From Haliotis asinina (Eukaryota > Mollusca > Gastropoda > Lepetellida > Haliotidae): a DNA stretch of 64,000 nucleotides. The stretch spans positions 12,637,001 through 12,701,000 of the forward strand of contig NC_090287.1 in NCBI RefSeq assembly GCF_037392515.1. The letters are read 5' to 3'. Positions 20,878-30,934 of the stretch are shown one piece after another (the first letter of the stretch is position 1; every line of letters begins with the position of its first letter). The translations under genes were made by a program, and so were the position numbers. The notes beneath the pieces are model-generated. The model was not told where the DNA came from. It ran no database searches and was given only the letters and a program-made list of their open reading frames with translations.

Positions 20878-21540
20878 AGCCATGTAAGGGACACTGGAAT
20901 ATACATTGTATCCATGTAGGGGACACCGGGATATATGCATTGTGCCCATGTAGGGGATATTGGAATAAACATTGTATCCATTCATAGGACACCGGGATAT
21001 ATGCATTGTACCCATGTAGGGGACATTGGAATATACATTGTACCCATCTAGGGGACACCAGGATATACACTGTATCCATGTAGGGGACACCAGGATATAC
21101 ATTGTATCCATGTAGGGGAAAGCGGGATATATGCATTGTACCTATGTAGGGAACATTGGAATATTCATTGTATCCATGTAGGGGACAACGGGATATATGC
21201 ATTGTACCCATGTAAGGGACATTGCATTATCCATTATACCCATGTAGGGGACACTGGAATATACATTGTATCCATGTGAGACACCGGGATATATGCATTG
21301 TATCCATGTAGGGGACACCGGGATATATGCATTGTACCCATGTAGGGAACATTGGAAGATTCATTGTATCCATGTAGGGGACACCAGGATATACATTGTA
21401 TCCATGTGAGACACCGGGATATATGCATTGTATCCATGTAGGGGACACCAGGATATACATTATATCCATGCTGGGGACACCAGGATATATGCATTGTACC
21501 CATGTAGGGGACACCGGCCTATATACATTGTATCCATGTG
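20878..21540. repeat. 32-36 bp minisatellite
   Basis: About 19 copies of a unit such as CATGTAGGGGACACCGGGAT plus ATATGCATTGTATC, with two length variants (ATATGCATTG and ATACATTG). Minus-strand frames reading Tyr-Met-Asp-Thr-Met repeats are by-products. Confidence 0.9.
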
Positions 21541-21579
21541 GGAGACATAAGAAATTATCATTATAATTATCTCACTATC

Positions 21580-21965
21580 AAAAGCAAATCTTACCTCAAC
21601 AACATTTGGATTATAAGCAAAATATATGTGGTGTCTGTTTCGTATTTACTTTCTGTATTTAATCCCCCTTTTCTTAACCAGAATATTATCTGATGTCAGT
21701 CATGTTTCATTTTCTGAATATAATCTTCTACCTTCAGCCTTCATCAAATGCCCCGTTTTTTTTAAAAAAAAGAGTTCAAGATTCTTTAATTCCAGCAAGT
21801 ATTCTCATTCAAATGACTTATAACTGTTTGTCTGTGGTGTTGTTTTGTGTTTTCTTAATTTTAAAGCCATTTTAAATATTTAATCATGTGATCACTTTCA
21901 AATGTAAAAATGAATTCCCCTAGAGGGAAAAATAAAGTATTGTCATTGTCATACATTGCACCAGT
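21580..21965 (+). repeat. Possible 3' end of a non-LTR retrotransposon
   Basis: An AT-rich segment ends with CCCTAGAGGGAAAAATAAAG and then a short simple tail (ATTGTCATTGTCAT). This is the usual look of a LINE 3' untranslated end. No reverse transcriptase is present here. Confidence 0.35.
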
Positions 21966-22316
21966 GTGTGTCACACCGGAAATTGGCTTCATTAATTATA
22001 CCCATGAGGGTTATAATGTGAAGAGCAATCATAATAAATAAGACTTACGCTCATATAATGCCACGTGAAACCCGATTGTAAGATCTAACAGCGGATTTCT
22101 AATTTATGAGGAAATTATGGTTTTACCTTCATTAATACTGATATGCCATTTTAGACATCAAGCATTTACAACATCCAATATTTTATATATATTCATTTGG
22201 AGCTCACAAGGCAATATCATAGCGTTTACCAAAATGGGCGAGTGGTTTTGGATATATCCGAATAGATTCGTTGTCTGTGTTGTTTATAATACCTGCCGTT
22301 TTACATCAAAATATTA

Positions 22317-22322
22317 GATAAG
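22317..22322. repeat. Polinton target-site duplication, left
   Basis: GATAAG immediately precedes the left terminus and recurs at 36474-36479 right after the right terminus. A 6-bp duplication is the Polinton hallmark. Confidence 0.85.
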
Positions 22323-22762
22323 AGCAGTGTACAGCGTCACCCTGGTGGGATTTTCAAGATGGCCGCACTTCCGGTCACGTGATCCCCATGGTGACGTCAT
22401 TCGATTGTTCTAGGATGACGTCATCAGTTGGTGTGTACGGGTGTGACGTCATTCGATTGTTTTGTGATGACGTCATCCGTTGGTGTGGCGTGGTCCTTAG
22501 CAACGGGGGTGTGGCTAAACAACGGTGGTTTGTGCCCGATCTCGCGGGATCTCGCGAGATGAAGCGTGTTTCAAGATGGCGGCGGCGGCAGACGGACGGC
22601 ACGGCATGGCACGGGACAAGGGAGGGAAGGGGGAGAGTGGGGAGGGGGGAGGGGGAAGAGGACGACGGCAGCTCATAAAGAAAAAAAAAAGCCGGTTCGA
22701 GTGTTAAAAAGATTGTATGTCGAGTTTTCCTTTGGGGAGCGTTTGGGGTGGCCCTGAAAAGG
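22323..22762 (+). repeat. Polinton left terminal inverted repeat
   Basis: Pairs with 36074-36473. It contains two CAAGATGGC(C/G)GC motifs (22355 and 22572), ACTTCCGG (22367), GTCACGTGA (22374), four TGACGTCA (22392, 22416, 22444, 22468) and TCTCGCGAGA (22550). The left arm is longer by about 40 bp, mainly because the CRE-containing block is repeated. Confidence 0.9.
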
Positions 22763-22894
22763 GCCGTTGGTATTGTTTGGGGTTGGTTTATGACTGGTCC
22801 ACTGCTGCTGGAGACATCATCGTCCATGGGTTCCAAGATGCGTTGCATGAGAGTGTACATGGTGTCCATGCGTTCTTGAACGAGGATGATCTTG

Positions 22895-23281
22895 TCATGG
22901 AGACCAGTCAGTATTCGACTGTTTACTCACTTTCTTCGGCGGTTCACTGGACTGGTTGGTGGGAGCCGAACGTTTCGAGGTCTTGTTAGGGCAGTTCATG
23001 CTCTTGTGCTCTTCATTGCCACAGTGACGGAAGGGATGTGGACAGTTGTAACTGCGATGACCTTCGTTTTTACCACAGTTATAACACGTGTCGTTATCGT
23101 GCTTGTTGGTACTGCCGTTGTTGGTCTTCTTTGGGCATATGTAATGGCGATGCCCTTGAACACCACACTCGGTACAGGTCACCATGGGGCAGTGCAGATA
23201 ACTGTGGTCATCTGTTTCGCACAGGCGGCAACGAAAGGACACAGAGGAGGCGGTGGCAGCGACGGCGGGAGACGTCTGCAT
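22895..23281 (-). CDS. Polinton zinc-knuckle protein (fossil part)
   Basis: The product carries repeated CCHC-type zinc knuckles: CRLCETDDHSYLHC, CTECGVQGHRHYIC and CYNCGKNEGHRSYNC, plus a fourth partial one. It is then followed by a basic Ser/Lys tail. Such knuckles bind single-stranded nucleic acid. It is transcribed towards the left terminus, opposite to most Polinton genes, and has its own TATA-like box about 50 bp upstream. It is an accessory gene rather than a core Polinton gene. Treated as part of the fossil element. Confidence 0.65.
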   Translation of the reverse strand: MQTSPAVAATASSVSFRCRLCETDDHSYLHCPMVTCTECGVQGHRHYICPKKTNNGSTNKHDNDTCYNCGKNEGHRSYNCPHPFRHCGNEEHKSMNCPNKTSKRSAPTNQSSEPPKKVSKQSNTDWSP

Positions 23282-23330
23282 GCTTCAAGCTTCAGTCAGC
23301 AACTGATGAGAAAAGCTGGAAAACCTCGAG

Positions 23331-23353
23331 TTTATATAGAGTCGATGACGTCA
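23331..23353 (-). promoter_or_regulatory. TATA box and CRE for the zinc-knuckle gene
   Basis: TATATAAA on the minus strand at 23331-23338, 50 bp upstream of the frame, with TGACGTCA at 23346-23353 just behind it. Confidence 0.6.
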
Positions 23354-23439
23354 CGCTGGTGCGAACCGCCAATCGGCGTCACTGCCCTCGTGTGACGCGA
23401 CGTCATAGGGGTGTGTGACGTCATGGGCCTGCCCCTCGG

Positions 23440-23550
23440 AAACAAAATCACTCCTCCAACTCCTGGTGCACTCTGCCAACTCCTGGTGCACTCTACCAAC
23501 TCATGGTGCACTCCACGAACTCATGGTGCACTCCACGAACTCATGGATGA
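23440..23550. repeat. 20-21 bp tandem repeat within the Polinton
   Basis: About five copies of a unit like CCAACTCCTGGTGCACTCTG or CGAACTCATGGTGCACTCCA. It separates the minus-strand and plus-strand promoters at the left end of the element. Confidence 0.8.
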
Positions 23551-23610
23551 CTGACACTGACTGACACAGGCCAACACTGCCAACACTGGCTCACACTGCT
23601 CAGCCTACGG

Positions 23611-23648
23611 TGACGTCATAGGGTGACGTCATAAACTGTCTATATAAA
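23611..23648 (+). promoter_or_regulatory. Double CRE plus TATA box upstream of PolB
   Basis: TGACGTCA at 23611 and 23624, followed by TATATAAA at 23641-23648. The first ATG of the downstream frame is at 23682, a normal TATA-to-start distance for a short leader. Confidence 0.6.
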
Positions 23649-23681
23649 GCTGGCTCCGCGTGGATCTTGTCAGTTCTCATC

Positions 23682-26600
23682 ATGCCGTCAACGACCACGA
23701 ACAGCGATGAACTTGAAGCAGAAAAACAGGAAGAGGAGCCCGCGCCCTTCCAGTTGGAATCGGCACCCAAAAGAATGCTCAAGAAGTTCCAGACAGCCAC
23801 CCACCGGTTCAAGCTCCAGTTCAACGCAGCTTGGCTACAGTGTCTCCAACCCGAAGATTTATCGGTCGTTCTCCGAGAACAGCTCGACGCCGTTTTGTTA
23901 GAGCTGAGAGACCGCGTGAACGGCCATGATGGTGATTGGGTTGGGTTAAGTTTAGAACGCCCCGCCCTGGATTCCGACATCCGAATCCCGTTACGTTGCA
24001 TGGACGAGCTCAAGGGACAGGACATTATGGCTCAAGTAGAAAAGTTCAACAAAGCAGCCGTGAGTTGAACATCGATGACAGCATGGACATTTTCTTGCTC
24101 CACGTTGACGATCCTGAACGTATGGGCGAGGGATACGGGCGACCCAGACACATTGTTGGTTTAAACACTTTCCTAGAAAAGAAACAATGCATCATTCAAA
24201 TCAAGAATGAAAACGATCCACTCTGTTTTGCTTGTGCCATCGTGGTGGCCAGCCACCATGTCCACAAACCGGATCCCGTGACGAAGGAATGGACCAAAGA
24301 ATGGAAGCGTCTATGCGACCATCGGAGCCCAGTTCAACTGAAAGCAGCCAAGGCCTTATTTCGACAACTGAAGATCCCCGAAGGGCCGTGTACAGAGCAT
24401 GCCACGTGGGAGACGTTTAGTCAACCTTTGGCTCCTTATTATCAAGTCAAAATCTACTCACAGGATACCATGAATCGTCTCCTGAATAAGAGCGAGGTGC
24501 CACAACCGACCAAGATCCTACACTTGTATCACCACCACCAACATTATGACGTCATCACGTCCATGCCAGCTTTCACAGGTGGTGTCTATTACTGCGAAAC
24601 CTGTGACCAAGGATACCATCACCCACAAAATCATCGCTGCACTCGGGAATTTTGTTGTTCCTGGTGTCAATGTCCTGGATTCTGTGGCGACGTGGACAAC
24701 GAAGGGCTCTCCTGCCTTCAATGGATGGTTTCGGAACCAATACTGTTTTCAACGTCATGCCAAGCATCCCAGCACTTGCTCCACCATTCACACTTGTCGT
24801 CACTGCTATGCCAGAGTGAACGTGAGAAAAATCCAGGGGATGGCCCAAGACAAGTGTGGCACGAATCGTGATTGCAAAATCTGTAAAGAGCCCTTGGAAC
24901 CAAACCATCAGTGCTACATGCCCGTCATCGAATCAACCAAACACGATGAAGAAGAAGAAGAAGATGGTGAAAACAGCGATGAAGATGAACAACAGCAACA
25001 GTGTCAGTTTATCTTTTATGACTTTGAATGTACACAAGATCAAGGTGCACATGTTCCCAACTTGTGTGTCGTCCATCTGGGATGCGGTAAAGGTATTTCC
25101 GAGGCCTCAAGTGACCTTTGCGAAAAGTCCATGCCGCAAAGAAGGAGAAGGACCTAGCCGCATGAAAGTGTTTCGAGGGACGACCACCTTGAAGCACATG
25201 GGCGACTGGCTGCTCAGTCTGGCGGAAAAGAAAACCACAAAGAAACGGAAGGCACCATCATCAACAAACCGCCCACCCAAGAAACGCTCCAAAACACCCT
25301 CCCCAGATGATGTGGAACAAAATGAATACGATGACGAAGAAGAAGAAAACGTTGCCATTGACGATGATGACGTCATCGTCATTGCACACAACTACCGAGG
25401 GTACGATGGGCACCTGCTCCAGCAATACTTTCATCGTCATCTCATGAAAGCACCCCAGATCGTCCAACGGGGGAATCTCATCTTACAAATGAATGTGGAG
25501 CACCTCGTCTTCAAGGATTCCCTCAATTATCTCACAATGGCTCTCAAGCAGTTTCCAAAAACGTTTGGATTGGCGGAACTCAAGAAAGGGTACTTCCCTC
25601 ACTTTTTCAACACCGAAGCTCATGAAGGCTATGTGGGTCCTTATCCTCCCGTGTCCACCTATGATCCTGACAGCATCAATCATGTGGTGACCCAGTGGGA
25701 ATGCGATTTTCGGAAAGAACAAAAAGACAACGCAGATCTGAGAGCATTCCTGGATTCCTGGATTCCACGGACGCTTTCTTTGGAGGGCGCACCAACGCTA
25801 CCAAATTGTACTATGAAGCCAAGGAAGAGGAAGACATCAAATACGTGGATGTGTGTTTGCTGTACCCTTACATCTGCAAATATGGTACTTACCCCGTGGC
25901 ACATCCCACGATCAAGGATCACCCTCCCGTGTCTGACTTGTTTGAGCTACACGGTCTCATCCAGTGCCGGGTCTTGCCACCCACCGACCTCTACCATCCT
26001 GTTCTTCCTTACCGCGTCCAGGGAAAGTTGTTATTTCCTCTGTGTCGTACTTGTTCTGAACAAGAGTTTGTTGGTTCCTGTCCCCACGGTGAAGAAGACC
26101 GAGCATGGGTGGGTACCTACGTCAGCAAGGAGCTTCAGTATGCCGTTCGAGACTGCGGTTATCAAGTGCTTCATATCTTTGAGGCTTGGCACTAAGACAG
26201 TCTCACCAAGTACGACCCTGACACGCAAGAGGGAGGATTGTTTGCCAAGTATGTGAACAATTTCTTCAAGATCAAGCAAGAGGCCAGCGGATACCCTGAA
26301 GGCTGTACAGACCCAGACGCCTACATCAGAGAGATTCAGCGAAAAGAGGGCGTCACCTTGGATCACGCTCACATCTGCAAAAACCCAGAGCTGTGGGCCC
26401 TAGCTAAAGCTTGCCTGAACAACCACTGGGGTCAACGTTTGGTCAACGTGTCAGGTTTGACAAGGCAGAGTACATCAGTTCCCCGGAGAGGTACTTTGCC
26501 CTTCTCCGAGACGAACGGTGCCTAGTGAAGGACATCCATGTTGTCAATGAGGACCTCATACGCGTCACCTACGAACATCAACCAGAATTTCACAACCCAC

Positions 26601-26810
26601 ATCCTGCTCACAATGATGTCATTGCTGCCTGGGTGACAGCACAAGCCCGTCTCAAACTCTACTCCTACCTGAAACCCTTGGATCGACGCGTCCTCTATTT
26701 TGATATGGACAGCAAAGTGTACCGCATGGTGTACACCAAGCAACACATGATTTACGATTCCGAAGGCATGCCCGTGGAAACACTGCGTCATGGCTATAAG
26801 GGCGAGTGAC
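23682..26810 (+). pseudogene. Polinton protein-primed DNA polymerase B (fossil part)
   Basis: Family B, protein-primed polymerase of the Polinton type, which copies the linear element. Recognisable parts in order: the conserved N-terminal region (LEAEKQEEEPAPFQL and following), a Cys-rich segment, the 3'-5' exonuclease region (FYDFECTQD; HNYRGYDGHLLQQY), and the palm (FFGGRTNATKLYYE; YVDVCLLYPY; YFDMDSKVY). Acidic low-complexity inserts occur between domains. The gene is broken. Confidence 0.9.
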
Positions 26811-27200
26811 TATTCCTGTGGACTCAAGGTGGTGACTGTTGTTCCTGATCATTCATGAACAAGAAAACTGCTAATACTGTATATATGGTTTGTTTGTTTA
26901 TCAAGAGTAATATAACACCATGTTATGTATTGATATTCATGTGTGTGTGTAGTGTCATTTGTCTTCAGGGTTAGACGTGGTGAAGTCCATGGTCACCCGT
27001 TTATGTTAGGCACAGACCTGGTGGAGTCCATGGTCGCACACCGCCCTAGCACCTCATTGGTCAAACCCTGTTGTCACGTGTCATAAAGTCACGTGTCATA
27101 AAGACCTCCCCAACTCAACTCATTCAGACTTTAGTCGTCAGAGAGAACACGCATCTCTTGGTTTAAGTCTGTTGCACCCCCAAGCCAAAAAAAGCAAAAA
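26811..27200. other. Polinton intergenic segment
   Basis: No gene is visible. It contains two near-repeats of CACGTGTCATAAAG and an imperfect direct repeat around GTGGTGAAGTCCATGGTC and GTGGAGTCCATGGTC. Confidence 0.4.
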
Positions 27201-27430
27201 ATCGCTTCAGTCTCGTAGTAGCCATCAAAGATGTCGGAGCCGTGGTCGACAAATTGGTGGAGTTTAAACTCCTTACCATCTTCATGGAGGTACGACAAAC
27301 CTCCTACAATCGGATCAGAGCTTTATTAGATGTCCTCCCCCGGCGAGGACCCCAAGCTTACACCCTCTTTTGCAAAGCTTTGAAGGAATGTGGCGAGACA
27401 GAAGCCATGAGACTGTTGTTAGTAGAGACT
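27200..27430 (+). CDS. Polinton-borne CARD (death-fold) protein, fossil part
   Basis: The translated segment contains LPRRGPQAYTLFCKAL followed by an acidic helix and MRLLL. This is the signature of the last helices of a caspase recruitment domain; caspase-2 and RAIDD CARDs have LPxRGPxAFxxFxxAL at the same place. The preceding segment (KLVEFKLLTIFMEV and a NRIRALLD helix) fits the earlier helices. CARDs assemble apoptotic and innate-immune complexes. A virus-like element carrying one suggests interference with host cell death. The domain fills most of the product. The exact start is uncertain. Confidence 0.75.
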
Positions 27431-27500
27431 CCCAGAGAGACTCCCAGAGAAAGGCTCCCACAGAGGCTCCACTCACAGACAACTGACAGAGACGCCCGAG

Positions 27501-27545
27501 TGACGTCATCCAAGGTCATGACATCATCGCATGTGTGTATATAAA
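27501..27545 (+). promoter_or_regulatory. CRE plus TATA box
   Basis: TGACGTCA at 27501-27508 and TATATAAA at 27538-27545, 45 bp before the ATG of a 41-codon frame. Confidence 0.55.
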
Positions 27546-27589
27546 GAAGAGTTTGTGTGTGAGACTTGTCATTCATCATCATCATCGTC

Positions 27590-27715
27590 ATGTTGTTCAC
27601 GTTGTTGTTTGTGATCGCCACGTACCTGGAAGAAAGACACTTCTTAGAACAGTTCAGAGAAGCGGTGCAAGAGGCGGTGCAGAAGCAGTCACAGGCTCGT
27701 GACGTCAATGCGTGA
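27590..27715 (+). CDS. Small hydrophobic Polinton frame, 41 aa
   Basis: A short frame starting MLFTLLFVIATYLEE, with an N-terminal hydrophobic segment and then a charged helix (REAVQEAVQKQSQ). It has its own CRE and TATA box, which argues that it was expressed. No family is recognised; a membrane-anchored helper is possible. Part of the fossil element. Confidence 0.4.
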   Translation: MLFTLLFVIATYLEERHFLEQFREAVQEAVQKQSQARDVNA

Positions 27716-27748
27716 CTTCACAGCACGTGCAGCTGTGGGCTATAAAAA
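27700..27748 (+). promoter_or_regulatory. CRE plus TATA box
   Basis: TGACGTCA at 27700-27707 and TATAAAAA at 27741-27748, ahead of an ATG at 27794. A GT-AG pair about 140 bp apart follows that ATG and may be a small intron (acceptor TTCCATGTTACAG). Confidence 0.5.
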
Positions 27749-28000
27749 CTCAGGATCCATCGAGACACCTTCATTTGTACCAGTTCAGTCAGCATGTCAA
27801 CATCTCCACGCCAGCACAGTAAGTATGTTTTTCACTTACTTAACTCAACAAAGTACGTGACCGCACAGAGCATTTGTAGGCCCAAGGGCATCATGCGTGC
27901 ACAATGCAATTGCCAAAACGTTGATTTTAATTTTTTTTTTCCCATTCCATGTTACAGGCGCTACAGATTGTCCACTGCTCCCTTCTTCTTCTTCTTCCAA

Positions 28001-28150
28001 CATGGACCACATCATGAGGGCTGAATACATCAAATCCCCTTCGAGGTACTTTGCTTTTCTCCAGGATGAACATTATCATGTGAAGGACGTACTCATCATC
28101 AATGAGTCCCTCATCTGTGTCACTTATACCGTTCGTAAGTCGGAATCCTC
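28001..28150 (+). repeat. Diverged copy of a PolB segment inside the Polinton
   Basis: The encoded stretch RAEYIKSPSRYFAFLQDEH parallels KAEYISSPERYFALLRDER of the PolB region at about 26.46-26.58 kb, and the similarity continues through VKDVLIINESLICVTY. An internal segmental copy has been placed upstream of the Lys/Thr-rich gene. Confidence 0.7.
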
Positions 28151-28196
28151 CAAAGAGACAGAAGTCAAGACACCCAAGGCCGTCCCTCCTAAATGA

Positions 28197-28637
28197 GTGG
28201 TGATACCACCACCACCACCTTCCAAGACGACGACCCCTGTCACGATGAGGAGGAAGGAAGTGGTGGTGGTCAGCAAGAAGAAGAAAACACCCACCAAGAA
28301 GACACTGGCTCCTCCTAAGGACACCCCTGCCACGGCTCCTCCAAAACAAAAGAAACAGAAGAAGGCGGAGGAGGAGAAGGTTCCCGTCAAGGCATCCCCT
28401 AAGAAGGTGTCCAAGAGTACCTCTCGCAAGGGCACCTCTCCCAAGAGTGTCTCTGTCAAGGGTACCCCTCCCAAGGGTACCCCTACCACGATCTTAAAGA
28501 AGAAGGAGGAGGAAGCCCCTACCATCACCACCACCACCAAGGCAGCAGACCAACAGAGTGTCAAGAAACAGATGACTACTGATGACCTGTGGAACAACTA
28601 TCAGCAAACTGCTGATGTTAGCCCCGGCAAGTCTTAA
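28197..28637 (+). CDS. Polinton Lys/Thr/Pro-rich protein (fossil part)
   Basis: A low-complexity basic protein with repeated KKTPTKK, KGTPPKGTP and KKAEEEK blocks, resembling histone-tail or DNA-packaging proteins. No domain is recognised. It precedes the ATPase part. Confidence 0.4.
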   Translation: MVIPPPPPSKTTTPVTMRRKEVVVVSKKKKTPTKKTLAPPKDTPATAPPKQKKQKKAEEEKVPVKASPKKVSKSTSRKGTSPKSVSVKGTPPKGTPTTILKKKEEEAPTITTTTKAADQQSVKKQMTTDDLWNNYQQTADVSPGKS

Positions 28638-28639
28638 GT

Positions 28640-29090
28640 CTCCTCTCCTGCTAGCCCCGACGCAACACCCCACGTTGAGTTGCCTTCTGATCTTCAAGAC
28701 TTGTATGATCTACTACCGATGCTACCACCAGTGCCTGCACCCCACTGGTTGATCATTGATGATTTGCTGGGCGACCATAGCAAAGAGGAAGAGGCAGAAG
28801 TGTTGCGATGGTGTACCAAGAAAAGTAATCATCGCAACACGTCCATGTTGTGCCTGACACAAAACCTCTTTGCCTCGTCGCCTCATCATCGCACCATTAG
28901 TTTAAATGCCCACTACCTGGTGTTGTTTAAAAACCCGAGGGATGACTCTCAAATGGATCACTTGGCTCAACAAATCTTTCCAGGAGAGACGGCTTTCCTT
29001 CGAGAAGCTTACGAGGATGCCACTTTGGCTCCTTATTCCTGGCCTGCTCCTACCTTCTGGCCTGCTCTTCCCTTCAGTCGACCCTGACCT
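28640..29090 (+). pseudogene. Polinton genome-packaging ATPase part (FtsK/HerA type)
   Basis: Matches the C-terminal half of the Polinton packaging ATPase: a Walker B-like WLIIDDLLGD, then NTSMLCLTQNLF, and the strongly conserved ISLNAHYLVLFKNPRD. It would drive DNA into capsids. The gene is broken. Confidence 0.75.
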
Positions 29091-29093
29091 GCC

Positions 29094-29540
29094 ATGGGAG
29101 ACAGACGAAAACGTGCTGTTGTTGCCACAGGCTTGTTTAAACCTGCTCGTAACCAAGATTACCAATCCACGCCTGTCTGTGGATGAACGTCTGAGTTACA
29201 CCCAACTCGTCGCCAAAGGAAACCTCAAAGGAAACCTCAAAGGAAACCTCAAACGAAACCTCAAAGGAAACCTCAGGGGCGTCACTCCAGGAAACAGACC
29301 AAGAAGGGCAACGAGAAAACAGCCCCAGGGGCAGCCTTGACCCGCATGGTGTTGCGAAGCCAGAAGAACAAGAAGACAACAGCATTACCCCCACTTCCTC
29401 CACCAACGCTAAAATAGAGGTATCCCATCCTTATCCTCGTCAGTTCCATGGTAGCAGCAGTAGCAGCAGGAACATCATGTTAGCCCGTTTGAAACGTCAC
29501 AAAGAAGCGCTCTGTCATGTGTGTAGCCCTACAGCAACAC
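29094..29540 (+). other. Polinton basic region with short internal repeats
   Basis: Small basic frames (starting MGDRRKRAVVATGLFKPAR) and a repeat of about five AACCTCAAAGGA-type units encoding Gly-Asn-Leu-Lys. The position between ATPase and core-type proteins is typical for small virion proteins. Nothing is confidently identified. Confidence 0.3.
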
Positions 29541-29547
29541 CAGCCAT

Positions 29548-29808
29548 TTGAAACATGCTCCGTCTGAACTGATTCAAGCCATCTGCGAATGTGTGGTGAA
29601 TTTGTATGGAGGTAACATTCCCATGACAGCACAGCAACGACATCGTTTACAAAAGCATGGACCACTCATGCATACGTTGATGAAAAAGAAAGTGTCTGTG
29701 GCTGAGAAATGCATACTGCTACAACAGAAAGGCAGGGGATTGGGTCTCTTGTCTGCCTTAGCATCAGTGGTGGGTCCTTTGGTGCCTCGTCTGTTGGGGC
29801 GATCATAA
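29548..29808 (+). CDS. Polinton small core-type protein, 86 aa (fossil part)
   Basis: The product has LYGGNIPMTAQQRHRL, a basic central part, and a Gly-rich hydrophobic tail (GRGLGLLSALASVVGPLVP). This small-protein layout is common in Polintons next to the structural genes. A role in the virion core or in membrane interaction is inference. Confidence 0.45.
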   Translation: MKHAPSELIQAICECVVNLYGGNIPMTAQQRHRLQKHGPLMHTLMKKKVSVAEKCILLQQKGRGLGLLSALASVVGPLVPRLLGRS

Positions 29809-29850
29809 ATACAGGGATCCTCTCGGATTGGGGTTAGTTGCCTCTGCACC

Positions 29851-30267
29851 ATGATGAAGCATGCACGGAAGATGGTGATGGTCCCAGAAGAGGTATGGCA
29901 AAGTCTGCAAGACAAAAAACGACAACGTCATTTGCTCAAGTCTAACCTGTTGGAACAGAAACGGTTACACACGCTTCACGATATGGATACCCTCGTTCGT
30001 GATGACACGATTCCCTTCAGGGACAGAGAGCAGCAGTATAACACCTTGTTGCAACAGATGTTGGCGTTTCAAGACAAAGCAGCAACAGCAGCAACAGCAG
30101 CAACAGCAGCAACAAGAGCACGACGCACTAGCAACACACAACCATTGAACGGAATCCCTGCCAACACCACCAGAGAGGAAGGAACAACACCCATTGGGAA
30201 AGGAGGGACTCCCCCCATCTTAGCTGCTACCCGGTTTACTTACCGAGTCACACTCTTGCCTGTGTAG
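29851..30267 (+). CDS. Polinton hypothetical protein (fossil part)
   Basis: A charged helical protein (VPEEVWQSLQDKKRQRHLL; YNTLLQQMLAFQDK) with an Ala-Thr repeat and a polar tail. It probably forms a coiled coil. No family is recognised. Confidence 0.35.
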   Translation: MMKHARKMVMVPEEVWQSLQDKKRQRHLLKSNLLEQKRLHTLHDMDTLVRDDTIPFRDREQQYNTLLQQMLAFQDKAATAATAATAATRARRTSNTQPLNGIPANTTREEGTTPIGKGGTPPILAATRFTYRVTLLPV

Positions 30268-30337
30268 AGGTCGCCTAGAAGTCTTAGGGTCATCCTAAGC
30301 ATGGAGAGCGCGAAGCCGGTTCCAGAGTCACTGACTC

Positions 30338-30892
30338 ATGATGTTCTTTGATTCTTCTGTTTCAGAGCAATCGTCCTCCTCCTCCGACCTCATTCTGAAT
30401 GAAGTGCTGCAAACGATTCCTAAAACGCTACAAGGCAAGGCCAAACAGCTGATGGCACGGATTCAAGCCCATCCTGAGTTGGGTTGGAAAGAAAATGGCC
30501 AATTCGTGGTGGAAGGGGAACCCATGCCTGGGACTCACATGGTGGATCTTATCAATGATCTGGTGCGACAACGGACCAAAGCAGATACTCCATGGGGTTG
30601 GAACGTTCTGGCTCAGTATCTCGCTTCCAGCAATGTCCCTCATGAACTGATTGGCAACCCTCTCCGTTGGTCCTGGATGATGAAAACGAAAGGGGCCACG
30701 CAGCAACAGCAACAGCACGCGCCTCCCACACCCGTGAAACGCCAGGCAGAAGGGACCTCCTTGTTTTTGACACCACCCCAATCTAACGTGGAATCCAAGA
30801 AGAAAAAGAAGAAGAAAGTAGCTGCAACGCCGCTCAAGGCTGAGACTCCCTCTTCCCCTCTGAACCGAGTTCATCAATGGATTCACTTTTAA
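30338..30892 (+). CDS. Polinton conserved-looking protein, 184 aa (fossil part)
   Basis: The ordered N-terminal region includes ARIQAHPELGWKENGQFVVE, then MPGTHMVDLINDLVRQRT and NVPHELIGNPLRW. Comparable small proteins sit before the integrase in animal Polintons and relatives, but the function is unknown to me. The C-terminal third is a polyGln/Lys-rich tail. Confidence 0.4.
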   Translation: MMFFDSSVSEQSSSSSDLILNEVLQTIPKTLQGKAKQLMARIQAHPELGWKENGQFVVEGEPMPGTHMVDLINDLVRQRTKADTPWGWNVLAQYLASSNVPHELIGNPLRWSWMMKTKGATQQQQQHAPPTPVKRQAEGTSLFLTPPQSNVESKKKKKKKVAATPLKAETPSSPLNRVHQWIHF

Positions 30893-30934
30893 TCATAAAA
30901 GTGAGCAGATGGTGACATCAACAGCAGTGTTAGC

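Noticed and set aside
20679-21514. Tyr/Met/Pro repeat proteins on the minus strand
   Set aside because: Produced by the 32-36 bp minisatellite. All frames are open because the unit lacks stops.
22375-22869. Frames inside the Polinton terminal repeats
   Set aside because: They come from low-complexity GC-rich promoter-like sequence and appear in mirror form in both arms. No protein features are seen.
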